Below are positions 13,327-28,300 of a DNA stretch of 64,000 nt, one piece after another. The translations under genes and the position numbers were made by a program. The first letter of the stretch is position 1, and each line of letters begins with the position of its first letter. A model generated the notes under the pieces. It was not told the DNA's origin, ran no database searches, and saw nothing but the letters and a program-made list of their open reading frames with translations. The stretch covers positions 3,439,001 through 3,503,000 of the forward strand of contig JAQFVV010006294.1 in the NCBI GenBank assembly GCA_028023455.1. The letters run 5' to 3'. The stretch comes from Epiperipatus broadwayi. Its lineage: Eukaryota > Onychophora > Udeonychophora > Euonychophora > Peripatidae.

Positions 13327-16300
13327 GTAAGCAAGTCACTGCAGTTTTTTTATTAAATTAAACCATTGAATACAAGAATTAATGACAAATAATGATTCAG
13401 AGTATTTGAGAAAAGAAAAATTCAGTCTTGATTTAAGTTATATTAAGACATTGTACTAATTAAATGTGTATCATGAATCAAAATTAAGTCTCCAGTCTGA
13501 TGTAGCAGCAATTAAAATAGCAAATTCAGGAGTTAAAAATTACTGGATCAATTCTTTGCTGAATAATATTTTTTTAAAATCTCATTTTTGTCATTGGAAT
13601 AGATAACTTCAATTTGTCACTTTGGTGCTCTGTCATCAGGTGTTTTTTTTTTGAGCAAAAGTTTTAATATTTATTTTATTGAAAATAGGTACTGCCCACA
13701 AATTGTGCAAATAAAACTGCTAATGCATTTTAAAATAAGTTTAGAAAATAATACATACATGTGAAACTTAGAAAGAAGTAGAATGCATATATTTATTTTT
13801 CCAACTGACATAACCATATGCATTATAAAGAAAATAGACATTTATATTAGCTTCTTTTTTTTAAAACTGCCAAAATCAAGTTACGTATAAGTCAGTTACT
13901 GTATTGTTGGTTATTGTTTGTTGTACCTATTTGACATAATTTTTTTTAGCATTTCAATATTTTATCATAAAGTTTAAATGAAATCTTTACATCATTAAAA
14001 TGTAGTATCAGAATTATTAAATATATAATAGTAAAGAGAAACAATTGATTTACATATTGATAGAAAAAAGATAAAAGTTCTAATATTTTAAAAAAAAAAA
14101 ACCATGAATGAAAAAAGTAAAGAAAACAAACAATGAAAAGATTGTGATATATATATATATTGTCATATTTTTAAAAAAGTCTGAATAAGAAAAAAACTAA
14201 AAAGTTAGTGGTGGCTATAATTGTTAAAGAGCCAAAGACACCAAAATGTATGGGTGCTGAATTGAGTTCAGGCCCATATGACATAAGCTATTGAGCTTGG
14301 ATTGAAAATATTAATTGTGTTTCAATTTCATTCTCGTAGTTTTGTAGTTAAATAGAGTTAAAAGATGGGTGCTGGAGGGTTGCATTAGATCCTAAGATCT
14401 AGGTGCAGTGCTCTCAGATCCAAGGCTCCTCACTGATGAAGGCCACAAGCCAGAAACTAGTCTGGGGATATTAGATGAGTAGGCACTAGATAGGGATTTT
14501 ATGCACAAGCCTTCTGGGATCCATTGATTGCTCTTGTTAGCACAAAATGGCACTACTATATGGAGAGTTTTGCTTTGTTTTGAATTGTTTAATATAGATA
14601 TAAAAACAATAGTTAATTATGGCAAATAAAACTTTATATATATGCAATATGTTTTAAGATATGGAAACACCTAAAATTTATTTTATACTAGAAAACAAAG
14701 CATTAATTATTGCATATATTTATTTTTTTTAAATTTAAATATTTATTGGTTAGCTGTGTGATTTTTTTTTAAGAGAGAAAATTTCATGTATTATACAATG
14801 TTTAGGAGTCACAGAAAAATATTTTCATTATTTTTATTTATTTAAGTTGAATTCGCTTTTTAAAAATAAAAATCTTTAAAATATAAGTACGTTTTATACT
14901 ATTATTATGAATAACTTTGTAGGAGTAATGTTAAAAGTTCTATTCAAATATTAACTGTAAATTAATTATTTTTAAAAAATTATAATTTAAGTATTTTACT
15001 TTAAATTAGAAACTTTGAATGATTTGGATAAATGCCACAACTAATTTTCTATATGTTTGTAGTCTGGCGATATCTTTTTACTTTTTTTTTTTTCACTTTG
15101 GTGGCAATGCCCTTTTGTTTGCTTTTAGGTTGTCCAATATGATCTATTTTCAAACTGTAAGTTCATGCCAAGATTAATAATATTCAAAAATGAGTTTAAA
15201 AGGAAAAAAAGAAATGAGTTGAAAAATATTTAAAGAAAAAAGAAAGAAATGAATTTCTCTTTAATTATACACTTCTAATAATAAACAAAATATTAATAAT
15301 TAATTTTATTTAATCAGTAATAAATATTATATGTTTTTATTTGTCTGTTAGTGCTACTTAATAGTTACAATCACGAGAACATAGATAACTAATTTTATTT
15401 TACTGCTGTTTTAATCATCCTCCTCTTTAATAAGAATAACCACACATTTTAATTCATATCAATATAAAGTTACTTCTTGATTATAGCCCTATAAAACCTT
15501 ATATATATAAAATTGTTTGCATGTATTTAGGTATTTTCAGCTAAGAAAATAAAATGAAGATTGAGAAATGCTCAAACTCTCACTACTTGATAATCAGAAA
15601 AACTAATGAGTAATGTCTATTTCTTTAGCTGGATTTGCTATAAAAACTGTTGAGAAAATGCTTTACTTGCAATAGATATTTAGAAACTGTTTGGCCTTTT
15701 TATTTATATGTATGTAGTGTATACATCATTGACAAAATTTCTATATATGTTGTTGAATGATATTTTTAAAAGTAAAGAGGCTAATAGTTTTTAAAAGGAA
15801 AATATTGTATACACTATTTGATTTTCAATTTGACAGCAAATATCATTTATTAAGGTTTTTGTCTTTTGAAATAAACTAATAAATATATTACTCAATTTTC
15901 TGTAACATTTAAATGGCTTTAATTATTATTAGATGGATATATTATTGATCCAAAATTGAGATTTTTAACAGAATTTCAAAAGTTCTAATCCACAACATTT
16001 TTAAGTTATTGAGATATGGTTGAATGCCAGTCACTTGACAGTTTGTAAACAATAACCAGTTATTATTTTAAAACGTCTTTTACAAAATTAAAGATGTTGT
16101 TGAAATTCAAAAATTTCACAAATCCAAAACCTCAGATCCAGAAATTTCACATTAATGAGTCAACTTTCATATGTAAATTATCTCATTATGTTTTGATTTT
16201 TTTACTTATTAACTTTATTCCTAATTGTATTAAGTAAATCATTTTATTAACTTATAATTTACTACTTTGTATATATCATAATTTTTCACCATCTCTCTGC

Positions 16301-19300
16301 CACTTACTGTAAGCTGTAGTTATTTAATAATAGATGCCAGATGATAATAACAAATAAATTAGGTAATATATATTTAGTTTGGCCATAAAAGAATTTAATA
16401 ATATTGTTACTGCTGCACATTTTAAATGTTTAGTGAAATTATTTATAAGCAAAATTTTAATAGGCTGATATTTTCAATAATAGCTAGTTATACGACTATA
16501 TCAAAGTCTTAGTTCTCTTCTAGTTCATTTAGATATATCGATTTAAATATTCAGAAAAATGCATTGTTGTATATGCAATGTTTAATTATTTGATATTATT
16601 ATTGGCTATTGCTTATAATATTCAATTAGTAATTTTTGATAAAGTGATACTGATCTTTTTGGAGTTGGATTTTTAATCTCCAAAGATTGTGTATTCACTA
16701 ATCTATATAACTCTAATGTGACGGGGCATTGGAATGTTTAATAATAAATCTTCATATATATTGCTGAATAGATCTTTTGCCAATATCTTTTCCCAATTAA
16801 TTTAACATGTTTATTGTGAAGATTGGAGTCACAGACAAGAAGAATTTAAGGAATTAATTTGCAATTAGACAATGCAATCTGAATTTAGTTATTAGAAACT
16901 AACTACTTACTGATATGGTTTTGTAAAAAATTTAATCATCCATATAGTATGGATGGCTACTTTTTATTATTTAATAATATACAACTTCTGTTCCATATTG
17001 TTGAATAATTGATTACAATGTGACTCTCTTTTGATATTTTTAAAATGAATTTTAGCCTCATTTCAGTAATCATTATTGTTAGAGAAATGGGGGGGGGGGG
17101 TAAAACCAAAATTTAAGAGATTCTAGAATGAGGATGACATTATTATAAATATATTTCTTAAAAAAGATATATATATATATAAAGAGAAAATTACTTATAA
17201 ATAAATTATATAATATTTAAGTAGAAGTATATTACATATACTTTTAAGCTAGATGTAATTAGAGGGGATTTGAATCCAGACTTTCAAGCTCCCTTTTGTC
17301 ATCCATTCCATCTCATTTATAAAAAAAAATGCTTACAAAGAGTTCATAATCGGGAAGATTTGTGTTATAATAGAATATTTCTTGAGTATATCTATTCTTT
17401 TGTGGCTCTTGGTAAAATTACAACAACTGGACAATATGTTTTTCCACATTGTTAAAGCAATTGTTCGTAATAATATTTCTATTTTTGTTCTAATACCAGT
17501 GTATATTATTGTTCGTTATTAGTAGCCCCTTATAGATTATTGTGACAATTCTAACTAAAAGAGAAAAAAAAGCAAAGATAGATAAAATAACAAATAATTT
17601 ACTAAGTAACAACAATAAAAATAAAATATTTGAATCAGAATTGTTGTAAGAATGGAAATATAATTGTCAAAAAAAAAAACAATTCTATTGTCAAAATGTT
17701 AGTGCATAGAGATGATTTATGATGTGGAAAAAAAACCAGCAAAATAAAAGAATACTAGAAGAACAAAGAGATAATAAGAAAAAGAAAAAAAAAGAGATAT
17801 CCAAATTGAAGAGGAAAAAGGGAAACTACATCTGTTAAGATCTTTAATATTTTCTATCTTAAATTAAAAACATGTACTGATTAAGATATGCGGAATTAAA
17901 AGTAAAATTACAGCAAACCATTTCTGATTTTCTTTTGAAAATATTTACAAAATAGTTGTGAAACCAATAAATAAGCTTAGATATCTGAACCTATTTTTTT
18001 ATCTTTGCCTTTATATCTATTGTTGTCAGTGTTTTGATGCTTATTTAGCATATTGTCTGCCAATTATGAGTAATTTATGATCTCTTTCATAATACTCATT
18101 ATGAATTATTTGGTAGTTGATTATCTATAATAAATTTGCTTTTAAAAACTTATTTTGAACATATTATTAACATATATATATATATGGATAATGTGTATAT
18201 AGAATTTACACATTATATAGTAAAAACAAAAATGACATGAAAATTTTATAACATCTATTTTTAAGATCTGGGATTTTTTTTTTTTTTCACAAATCTTTTC
18301 TAGGTAAGCTTATAAAATTGTAAGATTGTTTTTAATTTTTATAAATATTTCTGTAGACATGTTTATCAAACTAAATAATCTTTATTTATAATTAATAACA
18401 TTGAAAGAATGCTTAATATATTTTTACATTAATTAGCTATTAAATAGAATTATATTGAAATCAAATGGACAGGTGTAGAATCATACAGTATCTTGTTATT
18501 TTAGGTTTCACTTCAATCATTCTGCCCAAGATTAATGCAATTATTCTTAAATTTTTGTGGAAGAATATATCAAAACTGCTATTTTTAGCATTGAAAAGAC
18601 ATTCATTAAGAGAGATGATTTAATCTTGTGGTTCTTAAACCATTTTTTAATTTTATCACATTAATAATAGTTACTCAAATGCACAAAGTAATACTCGAAT
18701 ACCAAAGTGATTCCTGGATATATAATTTCAATCCATTGATTTGAACTGAGATTTTTTTTTTTAATTTTGTCATCCAGAATTGTTTTTTTTTTAATAATAA
18801 TTAGTATTTGTAAGAATACTGCAATTAAGATATTTTTTAAAAAAAACTTAATTGAAATGATATTTATATATACTCAATAAATAACTAAATAGGCTTTGGG
18901 CTCATCATCTAACAGTATGCATCTTTTTATTTAAAGATTTATAGGTAACTGGCTATTTTAGAAAATGCTAGAGCTTATAAGGAATTTTTCAACTGCCTGA
19001 ATTTGAATTTCAGAGTATATGATCATAAGAGGTTAATATTCTAAATTTCATACTGTAAAATCCTTCAAGTTTATGCATATGTTAGGACTTTTTTTTTTGT
19101 TTACTGTATATTTTATAATTTTTTCTATGTGTAATTATCTTTTATTATATTAGAAGCATATTGATACATACAAACTAGCATTGAATATGAATTACATTTG
19201 GAGTGTAAATATAATCCTATTGTTGAAAAGTTGTAAGAATTTTAATGATTTTACTGAAAATGGGTAATAAAAATCATTATTTTAAATATGTGCTTATATT

Positions 19301-22300
19301 AGCTATATAAATGACAGGGAGTAGAAAAATGGAAGAGATTATATATATGTGTTAGTGATTTTTTTTATGAGAATTATTTAAAATATTAAATAATATCAAT
19401 TCAAATTGCAATATTTAATTATAAATTCACAAACACACATGTATCTAGATAATTATAAAATAAAATATTTTTATGAATCATCTCCATGAAATTTTATTTA
19501 TTTAAAAACCATTCTATTAAATCATGTATTTGACTTGTTTCCAATCTTTATATATATATGTAATTTGGAGTCAGGAGGTGGTATCTGTAATAATTGATGG
19601 CTTAGTAAAATTGAATTACTGCCAATTTACATTACTTAAAGCAAGGCTATAATTCATTTGAATGAATTTAAATTGTTTCATTGTTATGTGTTGTTGTTGT
19701 TGTTGTTGTTTTTTTTAAAAAATTTTTAAAACATTTTTTAACTTTTAAAATGATTGAAAAAAATAGATATGGCAATTTAGTCTACCATACAATGTATTTT
19801 TATTGGTGTGTGGCGTATGTTTATGAGTACATATTATTACTCAAATTTAATATTTTGATTTATATATATGTTAAGTTGTGTAAAGAGAATTGAACAATTA
19901 TGAAATAAAATATGACCAGCAGTAGTTCTTGAACATTTCTCAGATGGAAATTTATCATTGGTTTTCATATTTTAAATATAATTTATTAATTAATTATTTC
20001 AAAATTCTAAAGTGTTCTTTATACCAGTGAGATGCATTCTTTAGCATATTATTTTAATATATCTTTCTAGAACCATTATTTAAATTAATATATATATATA
20101 TTGTATACTACAAGTCTAGATTGTAGCAAAAAATAATTTTGAATTTTTTTTTTCCATCACAAGAAATGAATTTTATTAAAAAACTGAAAACTTAGCAAGT
20201 GGGTGTCTATCCATTAATAGTGCTTAGTATTTTTTAAAGTCTAGTTGTTGTTTTTTTTTTTTTTTTGGGGGGGGGGGGGATTACAAACTGTAAAAGGAAA
20301 TTGTGAATAGATTACAAATGATGGTAGAGTAGTATATTATTAATCAGTAATATAGTCTAGTCTAATTTTGTTATAATTTCATTAAAATATATGTTTAGTG
20401 GTTTGTTAGAATAGTTAAAATGATAATTATACTTAAGATGTATATTACCCAAAGTAATTTTTTGTGGCCAGAAATACTTCTACAAAAGATTTTCATGAAA
20501 CAAGTTTTCTTTTTTATAATGAAATGTTTGTTGCATCAGCTTTCAGAAACTTTAGCCTGATGATGAAATAATATTTGCTGTGTATTTGAAATGCAAGCAT
20601 TTTGAATACCAACAAACAAATAATAAAAATAGTGAACAGTCGGCTACATTTGCAACAGAAATATATATATAGTTCCCTATGATTAACTTCCCCCGATGAG
20701 GTATTGCTACACACATAACATACTATACATATATAGTTCACTTTAGTTAACTTCCCCTCACGAGGTATTGCTACCCACATAACACAATCTATATGTATAG
20801 TTTTCTTTGGCTCATTTCCCCCGATGAACTTTAAGATAGCTGCTTTCAAAATGGTTTCCATTGGCCTCGGTTTCCCAAACACTTTGGCCATGGTCCAGTT
20901 CAGCTGCGTGTGAACATATCTGGCTTCGTCTTAGAGCACTGCGACCATCACTATGAACTTCTTTTAACTACAATCATCTCTATCTCTTGGCAACAGTTCG
21001 TTTGGTAAAATCACTGGAAATCTGCTGGAAAATCAACTCTTCACATCTTGCTTCTATTCAGATGGTTTCCTCCAGCTTCCGTTTCCGAAACTCTTTGAAC
21101 CTCTTCAGCTGTTTCCCATGAACACGTTTTCATTGAGCGCTGCAAACTCATTGAAACTGCTATCACTTAATCTCTCGCCAACATGAACTGGAAAATTAAC
21201 CATGCACCTTGTTGCTTACTCTATTTATAGTTTTAATTATTTTCTTTCATATACGGTAATGCTTTTAGATCTATAACTAATTAATTGGTGTCTTATGAAT
21301 TCATTTCCATATAAGGTAATTTATAGTCTATTCCATTAATTTATTAGTCTCTTATCAAGAAACATTTGTAATCAGTAAATATTTCTTGGAATTTATCGAA
21401 GATCGCAGTTCGTGATCTAAATATATTTCTCTAATATTTTCTACTTTTTCTGGAGTGCACAAACTTATACTAATATAAATATAAATATTTTTACAAAATA
21501 TAGCAATATTAAAAAAAAAAGATATTAAGTCAACAAAGCAAAAGATGGTTTACTATTGTTATCAAGAATCTTATAAGTCAGTAGAACAAGATTATTATTA
21601 TTATTATTGGATATTATGTTAGAAAATACTCTTTTATTTTCATTTATAACTTCTGACTTTCTCATTTATAAACAAATCAATCAATAAATATCTGAATTCG
21701 ATATATACATATTTGCTTTTCAATTCAGGTTTATATATTTTTTGTTTTTCTAAGAATATGCAACTAATATGTGTCTAGAAGATAAATTTTGTCAATTCAG
21801 AATTATATATATAATACAATTTTTTTAAATATAATATTTGAAATGCTCATATTATTTAGATTATGAATTTAGTGTTGAACATTTTAGATAATTATTATCT
21901 AAAACTTTTACGTAATTCAATCTTTTTTGTGTGTGTGAGCCAAAACATTTTACATTCTATCGAAATATTCCCTATTTTTTTTTATTCAAAAATTAAATAT
22001 ATAAAGGATTTCAGTTTTTTGTACTTAATTGAGATTAATTTCGCATTTTTATATTGTGTTTATTAATTATTAAATAACTTATTTTTTATATTAATTAAAA
22101 TCTTTTGCTTGAATCAGAAGTGATTTTTTTTTTTTTTTGTCTTTTAATATTATTTTGTACTGTCTTCGCAGTCAATATGATTTAATGCCTTTGTGATTTC
22201 AATTTTTTGTTTGTTTTTTTAATTACATTTTAAGCAAATCAAAGCAACATTACCTGAAATCTTAAGGAAGTTGATGCGAAGAATCTTTTAAGTATGAAGT

Positions 22301-25300
22301 TTTTTTATTACTATATTTTGTAAAATGAAAGAGGGACAATAAAAAAGCTATAACTGCAAAAGATGCAGTATTTATCTAAGTAGATTGCCTTTTTTTAAAG
22401 TAAATTCAAAATTTTAGATACATATGAATGTGTCTTATTAATTTGTGAGAATTGGTATGTGAACTCAAGCAATAAGAAAAATTTAAACAATAAAATTTTT
22501 GTATATTTTATAAAATCTATGTGAAAGATACTTTGCAAAACTATGAAATAATGTATAGCAGGATTTTATGGATAATTTCAAGATGAGTATTTATTAATTT
22601 TAGTTTTTGAAGGGGGGAACAATTAAGAGATAATGCAATAAAGAAAAAAAATGTAGGGAATATTGATTGTTCATAAAAATTAAAACTATATCTAAAAATC
22701 TTTTTAATTAATTTTATTTTCTATATCTTTTGATATATATTAAATGGATAATTCAAATTACTTCTCTATTTGAATTATTTTATATTCTATTTTATTGTGT
22801 TAATCCATTATAGTTTATATGAAATCATTATCATATGCAAGTAATTAAAAAAAATGTTAATATTGGAGACTCTTCAAGTATAAATTTTGATAAATTGAAT
22901 TACATTAACTTGGACTGATTAGTTTTAAAAAATAGAAATGATAATCTAATGTTTTACTATTGTTGGAATTTTGTAGTTTTAATTATTTTGCTAACAATAT
23001 ATCTTGAAAAGTTGCAAATCTTTTTTTTTTTTTTTTAATTGTAGAAAGGTAATACTGCCTTGCATATTGCATCCCTAGCTGGGCAAGAAGAAATTGTCAA
23101 AATTTTAGTCCAGCATGGTGCCTCTGTTAATGTTCAATCACAAGTAAGTTTTATATATAAATTGACTTTTATATAAAGAATTTTTTTAATATATGTATTA
23201 TAAATTAAATTGTTCTTTTTTTTTTTTTTTTAAAGAATGGCTTCACTCCTTTGTATATGGCTGCCCAAGAAAATCATGCAGACGTAGTAAAATTTCTTCT
23301 TGCCAATGGAGCCAATCAAAGTTTAGCCACTGAAGTAATTTTTTTTTTTTAAAGGGAACATGTTTTTGTAAATCTGTATATGTGCATGTATGTGTTTATG
23401 GCTATGGGTTTTTTAAAAAAGAAAACTGTACAGTACTAAAAATATATTTTTATTCTAAGAAGTTTATTTTATTTTTAAGGATGGATTTACCCCATTGGCA
23501 GTGGCTCTTCAACAAGGCCATGACAAAGTAGTGACAGTACTGCTGGAGAATGATTCCCGTGGTAAAGTTCGGTTGCCTGCATTGCATATTGCAGCCAAGA
23601 AAGATGATTGCAAGGCTGCAGCCTTACTTTTACAGAATGATCACAATCCTGATGTTACATCCAAGGTATAAATATTAATAATATTCAGTTATAAAAAAGA
23701 ATAAAAATATTAATTTTTTATTAAAAGGAATTAAATTGTAAATTAATATTGTATTTATTTTTTCACATTAGAGTGGTTTCACTCCACTGCATATTGCCGC
23801 TCATTATGGCAATGAGAATATAGCAGTGTTATTATTAGAACGAGGAGCGGACGTTAATTATGCTGCCAGAGTAAGCCTTTTTTATTTGTTTATTAGTCCA
23901 TACTATTTTCAAATTGTTAGAATCTTAAAAATAATATTTTAAATATTAAAAAATGTAAGTTAAAGAAATGTATTCAAATTAAGTTTTTAAAGTATTTTTT
24001 CTGAATTCAAATTTTATAGCAAATTAACCAAACTTTATTCTCATAAGCAATTTTTACTTTAGTATTAAAATGTTCTTCCTGGAAGAATTTTTTTTTGTTT
24101 GTTTGAGTTTGTATTTGTAATAAATTTAAGACAGTCTCATTTTTAAGATGTATCAAAATTACTCTTTTAAACAATCACTGAAATGAAGAATTGCAAGATT
24201 TCAATATAACCATTCATAAACAGACATCAGTTTTTGGAGTTAATTTTAAAATTAGGCATCACAAAATATAATTGCAGCAAACATAGAGTAATAACTTTCA
24301 AATCTTTTATTCTGGTTTCAATAAGAGATATTTTTTGCATTGTGAAAAATATTAAGATCACTTTGAATAAAATTCTATGCATTTATTAATTTCAGTTTCA
24401 ATAAGTTAATCATAAGAAATTAAAAGTGTTTTGATAAAAGAAAATAAATGTGAAATTATTGGATATAAATAAATATTTCTATATTTTGAATTATTATAAT
24501 AATTTTTCTCTATTTTTAAATCTTTATTCAATAATTGATAAACATAATTATAATATGTTTAGATATTCTTAAAATTTCCATTCCACCACACTTTCAGATG
24601 TCATTTTCGTATGTGATGAAGTGGAAATTTAAAAAAAGAAGAAGTAAAGTTAAAACATTTCATGTGTTTGTGCTTAATTAAAAAACAAATGTGATAAACT
24701 TTAATCAAGGTTTAAAGTTTATATCTAAACTATGAATGCTATGACAATATCTAGCCTAATAAATGATTAATAATAATCATTAATATATTTTTCTGAAGTA
24801 AATGATGTCAAAGTTTGACACTTGTAAATCAAATTGTGATAATTATAATCTAGTGTGAAAAGTCATATTGATTATATTTGCAGAAATCTACAGGTAAAAA
24901 TCATCTGTGTTACCATCTTAGTCATTGAAAATTTTTATTTTAATGTTTTAAAAGCTTAGGCAAAGATAATATTCAAATCCAAATTGTAAAGTAATTCTTA
25001 TAACTTAATTTTTTATACATTTGTCTAAAGAAATAAATAATAAAGTAATCACAATAAAGATGAAACAGAATATGAAAATTAGACTTAGCTAAGTAGTTAT
25101 GAATGAATTAATTCAAAATTGATTTCAAATTGTGATTATTAGAACAATAAGAAGAAAAATCCATAATTTGAAGGGGAGATATTCTTTTATTATTAGTCCC
25201 GAGTTTATGTTGCAATTTCCCAGATAAACTATATTGATAATATATAATGTTTTATTTCTCAGTTGTCAAAATTTTGTTATATTGATTAAATATCTAGATT

Positions 25301-28300
25301 ATATACAATAGTCTTTATGTATGCCAGTTGTATTCATTCCTGAATAGAGCATTGAATTCAGAAATCTTGCATTTTTAAGATAGATGAAAAAGTAAGTAAT
25401 TTGATAGAGAATTTATTATTTTGGTAACTTCTTTATAATAAGAAATACTTGCTCAATCTTGTAACACTGAAATTCATTTACAATTATGAAAAAATCATGA
25501 GATAAGATTTTTCAAAGGTAGTAACTCACAAGCATAATTTTAGAAATTGAAGCCTTTTGAAAAAGCAAAAAAGAAAAATCTTATTACTTTATAATCAATT
25601 TCATTGTTTTCACTACTTCAAAAAATTATTGAATTTTTCCAAAAATTTATTTGAGCATTAAATGTTTACAAAGCTTATTAGGCAAGGTATTACTTGAATG
25701 AGATAATTACTGAATAATTTTCTTTTAATTATTGTATTTTTCAAGATGATGTATGTCAGCCTTTTTGTTCCATAACAATTCAGATTTTTTGTTTTTAATA
25801 TTCGACTAAATAGTGAGGGTGATTGTCAATGGATATATATTCTAAACAATACTTATATCTTTGTATTACAAAAACATGTAGATATACCGATTTATGTAAG
25901 CAAATAATTTGAATTGTTTATTGTTATGGCTAAATGGAAATTTTTCCAATATTTGGAATATATAGGTGATTACTTAGATTTCAAATATAGTAACATTTTA
26001 AATGATATTAAACTTTGTAGGGATAAGACAGTTGAGATATACAATAGTTTAGAAATGATATAAAAATCAATCTATAGAGACAAAAATTTATAAAATTTTC
26101 AATAAAACAAGATATTTGTATGCTCCACCAACTAGGAATATTGAAACAAAAATGATAAAATAAAAAGAGACAAAACAAAATCATAAAAATTGATGAATCA
26201 CTTTTGGAAGAATATTTTCAGGCAACATTAATAAATATAATGTGCACAAATCATCTATTGATCGAAGCATTTTTCATCAAAATATTTTAATAATGTACTC
26301 TCATATTGTGGTTCATGCCAATAAAAATAATAAGAAGAGATATTAACAACTATTGGATTATATTACTATATTATTAACAAATGTTATTCATTGATATAAC
26401 AGAAAACTTTTAGCATATAACTTTTAAATCGGTTTTTAATATTCCAGTAGTCTTAAATTACCTTCTCTTTTTGTATCTGCATAATTATATGAGTAAATAG
26501 TGATGTTGATGAAAATAATTTGCCTTTGTGATTTTTAATTTTATATGCAAAAAAGATATTATATTAAATATTTAATACAGTATTAAAATTAGTTTTTTCA
26601 AAAGTAATTAGGATTATTTTATCCTTGTACTACATATAGATTTTTGAGTTCATAGCTGATCAGTTGATGCAGTCTTATGGGTTTTTGTAAAAACATTAAA
26701 AAAATCTTGGTTTCCACTGAATTTCCAATTTCAATTCAATGTAAATTGAAAATTGTTGATCCATTTTTCATATCCATTATCAACTTTCTTTGCTCTTGAA
26801 ATTAGTGCCATAAAATTGATTTTTTTAAATGTATCTCATTATTTTTCAAACTTTTTTTTCATATCTATTGATTAATCATTAGTCCCAACTCAATATTTTT
26901 TTGTATGGATAGGTTGTTATTTTTTAGTTTGAAATATTTTATAAACCCTAACTATAAATAATAAATTTATATTTCGTATTTAAAATAAACTTAGAATTTT
27001 TCCAAAATATATTTATGATTTTGTTATTAGTAAATTTCTTTCAAATTGCTTTTACATCTAGGGTTTTATGAATACAGTCTTATTGTAACAACAAAAAGAG
27101 ATTAATTTAAAGTTTACTTATATTTTTCAAAAATCAGCTCAATATTTTTCTGTGAATCAAAACAAAAATTAGCATGGGATGCACTAAATCTGCTACTTTT
27201 GTTATTCAAATTGTAAGAAAAGATAGATAATAATTCTGGAAAAAAATTCATCAACCTTGTCAAAACCTTGAATTATCATCAAGCATCCCAAATTCTATAC
27301 TTAGAAATGAAAGAAAATATCTGCAACAAATTTTTAATTTTCTTTTATTTGTAAAATTGTTATTTTTTCAATGTTTTTTTATTAAACAAAATTGTTACAA
27401 TATATATATTAATTAATAGTATTCCCAATTTTATAAACATGTATCATTATTATGATATTAAAATTATATACATATACTGTATTTTCAAAAGCAAAAAATA
27501 TTGCTATTTCTTAATTAGGATTAAAAATATTTGTAAAAAAATTAATAATAAATTTAACATTAAATTACATCCTGTATATAAAAAAAAGAAAGATTTAAAA
27601 AAACTGATTAATTATAATGAAAAATATGATATGCTTGAAGCTATGAAAGGTGTATATATGATAAAATGTTTAGACTGCTGGAATGTTGGTAAAAGTGTTT
27701 CTTATATTGGAAATACTAAAAATAAGTTAAGAACAAGATTAAAACAACATCTATCAGATAAAAAATCTGCAATTTATTTTCATAAATCTAAATCTGGTCA
27801 CATCAATTACAAAATAGAACTTTTAGAAACAGTAATTAATTATAAAGAAAGATTTTTAAAGGAAAATTTTTATATTAAGGAATTTAAACCATATATGAAT
27901 AAAAAACTAATTGATTTTATAAAAGATAAAAAACTAGTCACATCATTAGCAAAAAATAGAACTTTTAGAAACAATTATAAAGTAAGTTTAAAAAAAGAAA
28001 AAAAATTTTTATATTAAGGAATTTAAAAAACTAATTGATTTTTGTAGATGATAAGACTGGTTTTGAGGTATTTTATCTAAATATAATTTAAACAGAGTGG
28101 TTTAAATAGAAGTTTAAATTGTAGGTTTTTTAAATAGAGGAAGGTAATGTTTTTATGTTTTATATTAGATTTATGTTTTTAAAAGAAAAAAATTTTTAAA
28201 AAGAATTTTGTGAAGATTTGAAATATATATAGGGTTTAATGATTATATAATGTTTTATTTTATTTATTTTGTTATTTTTTGTATATTTTAGTGGCTTGAA

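Larger units (their letters stand above)
13327..23044 (+). other. Intron a-b (9.7 kb)
   Basis: This large A+T-rich intron has no coding exon that I can recognise. It contains a SINE-like block with a hammerhead candidate (14211-14570), a poly-G run near 17091-17100, a T-run/G-run junction near 20250-20279 and a G+C-elevated block with a 64-bp tandem repeat (20640-21240). Short open frames such as 17270-17455, 19681-19893 and 21863-22066 look like chance. Confidence 0.8.

Noticed and set aside
20668-20830. CRISPR-like array from the 64-bp tandem units
   Set aside because: The units are contiguous diverged tandem repeats without unique spacers, in an animal intron.
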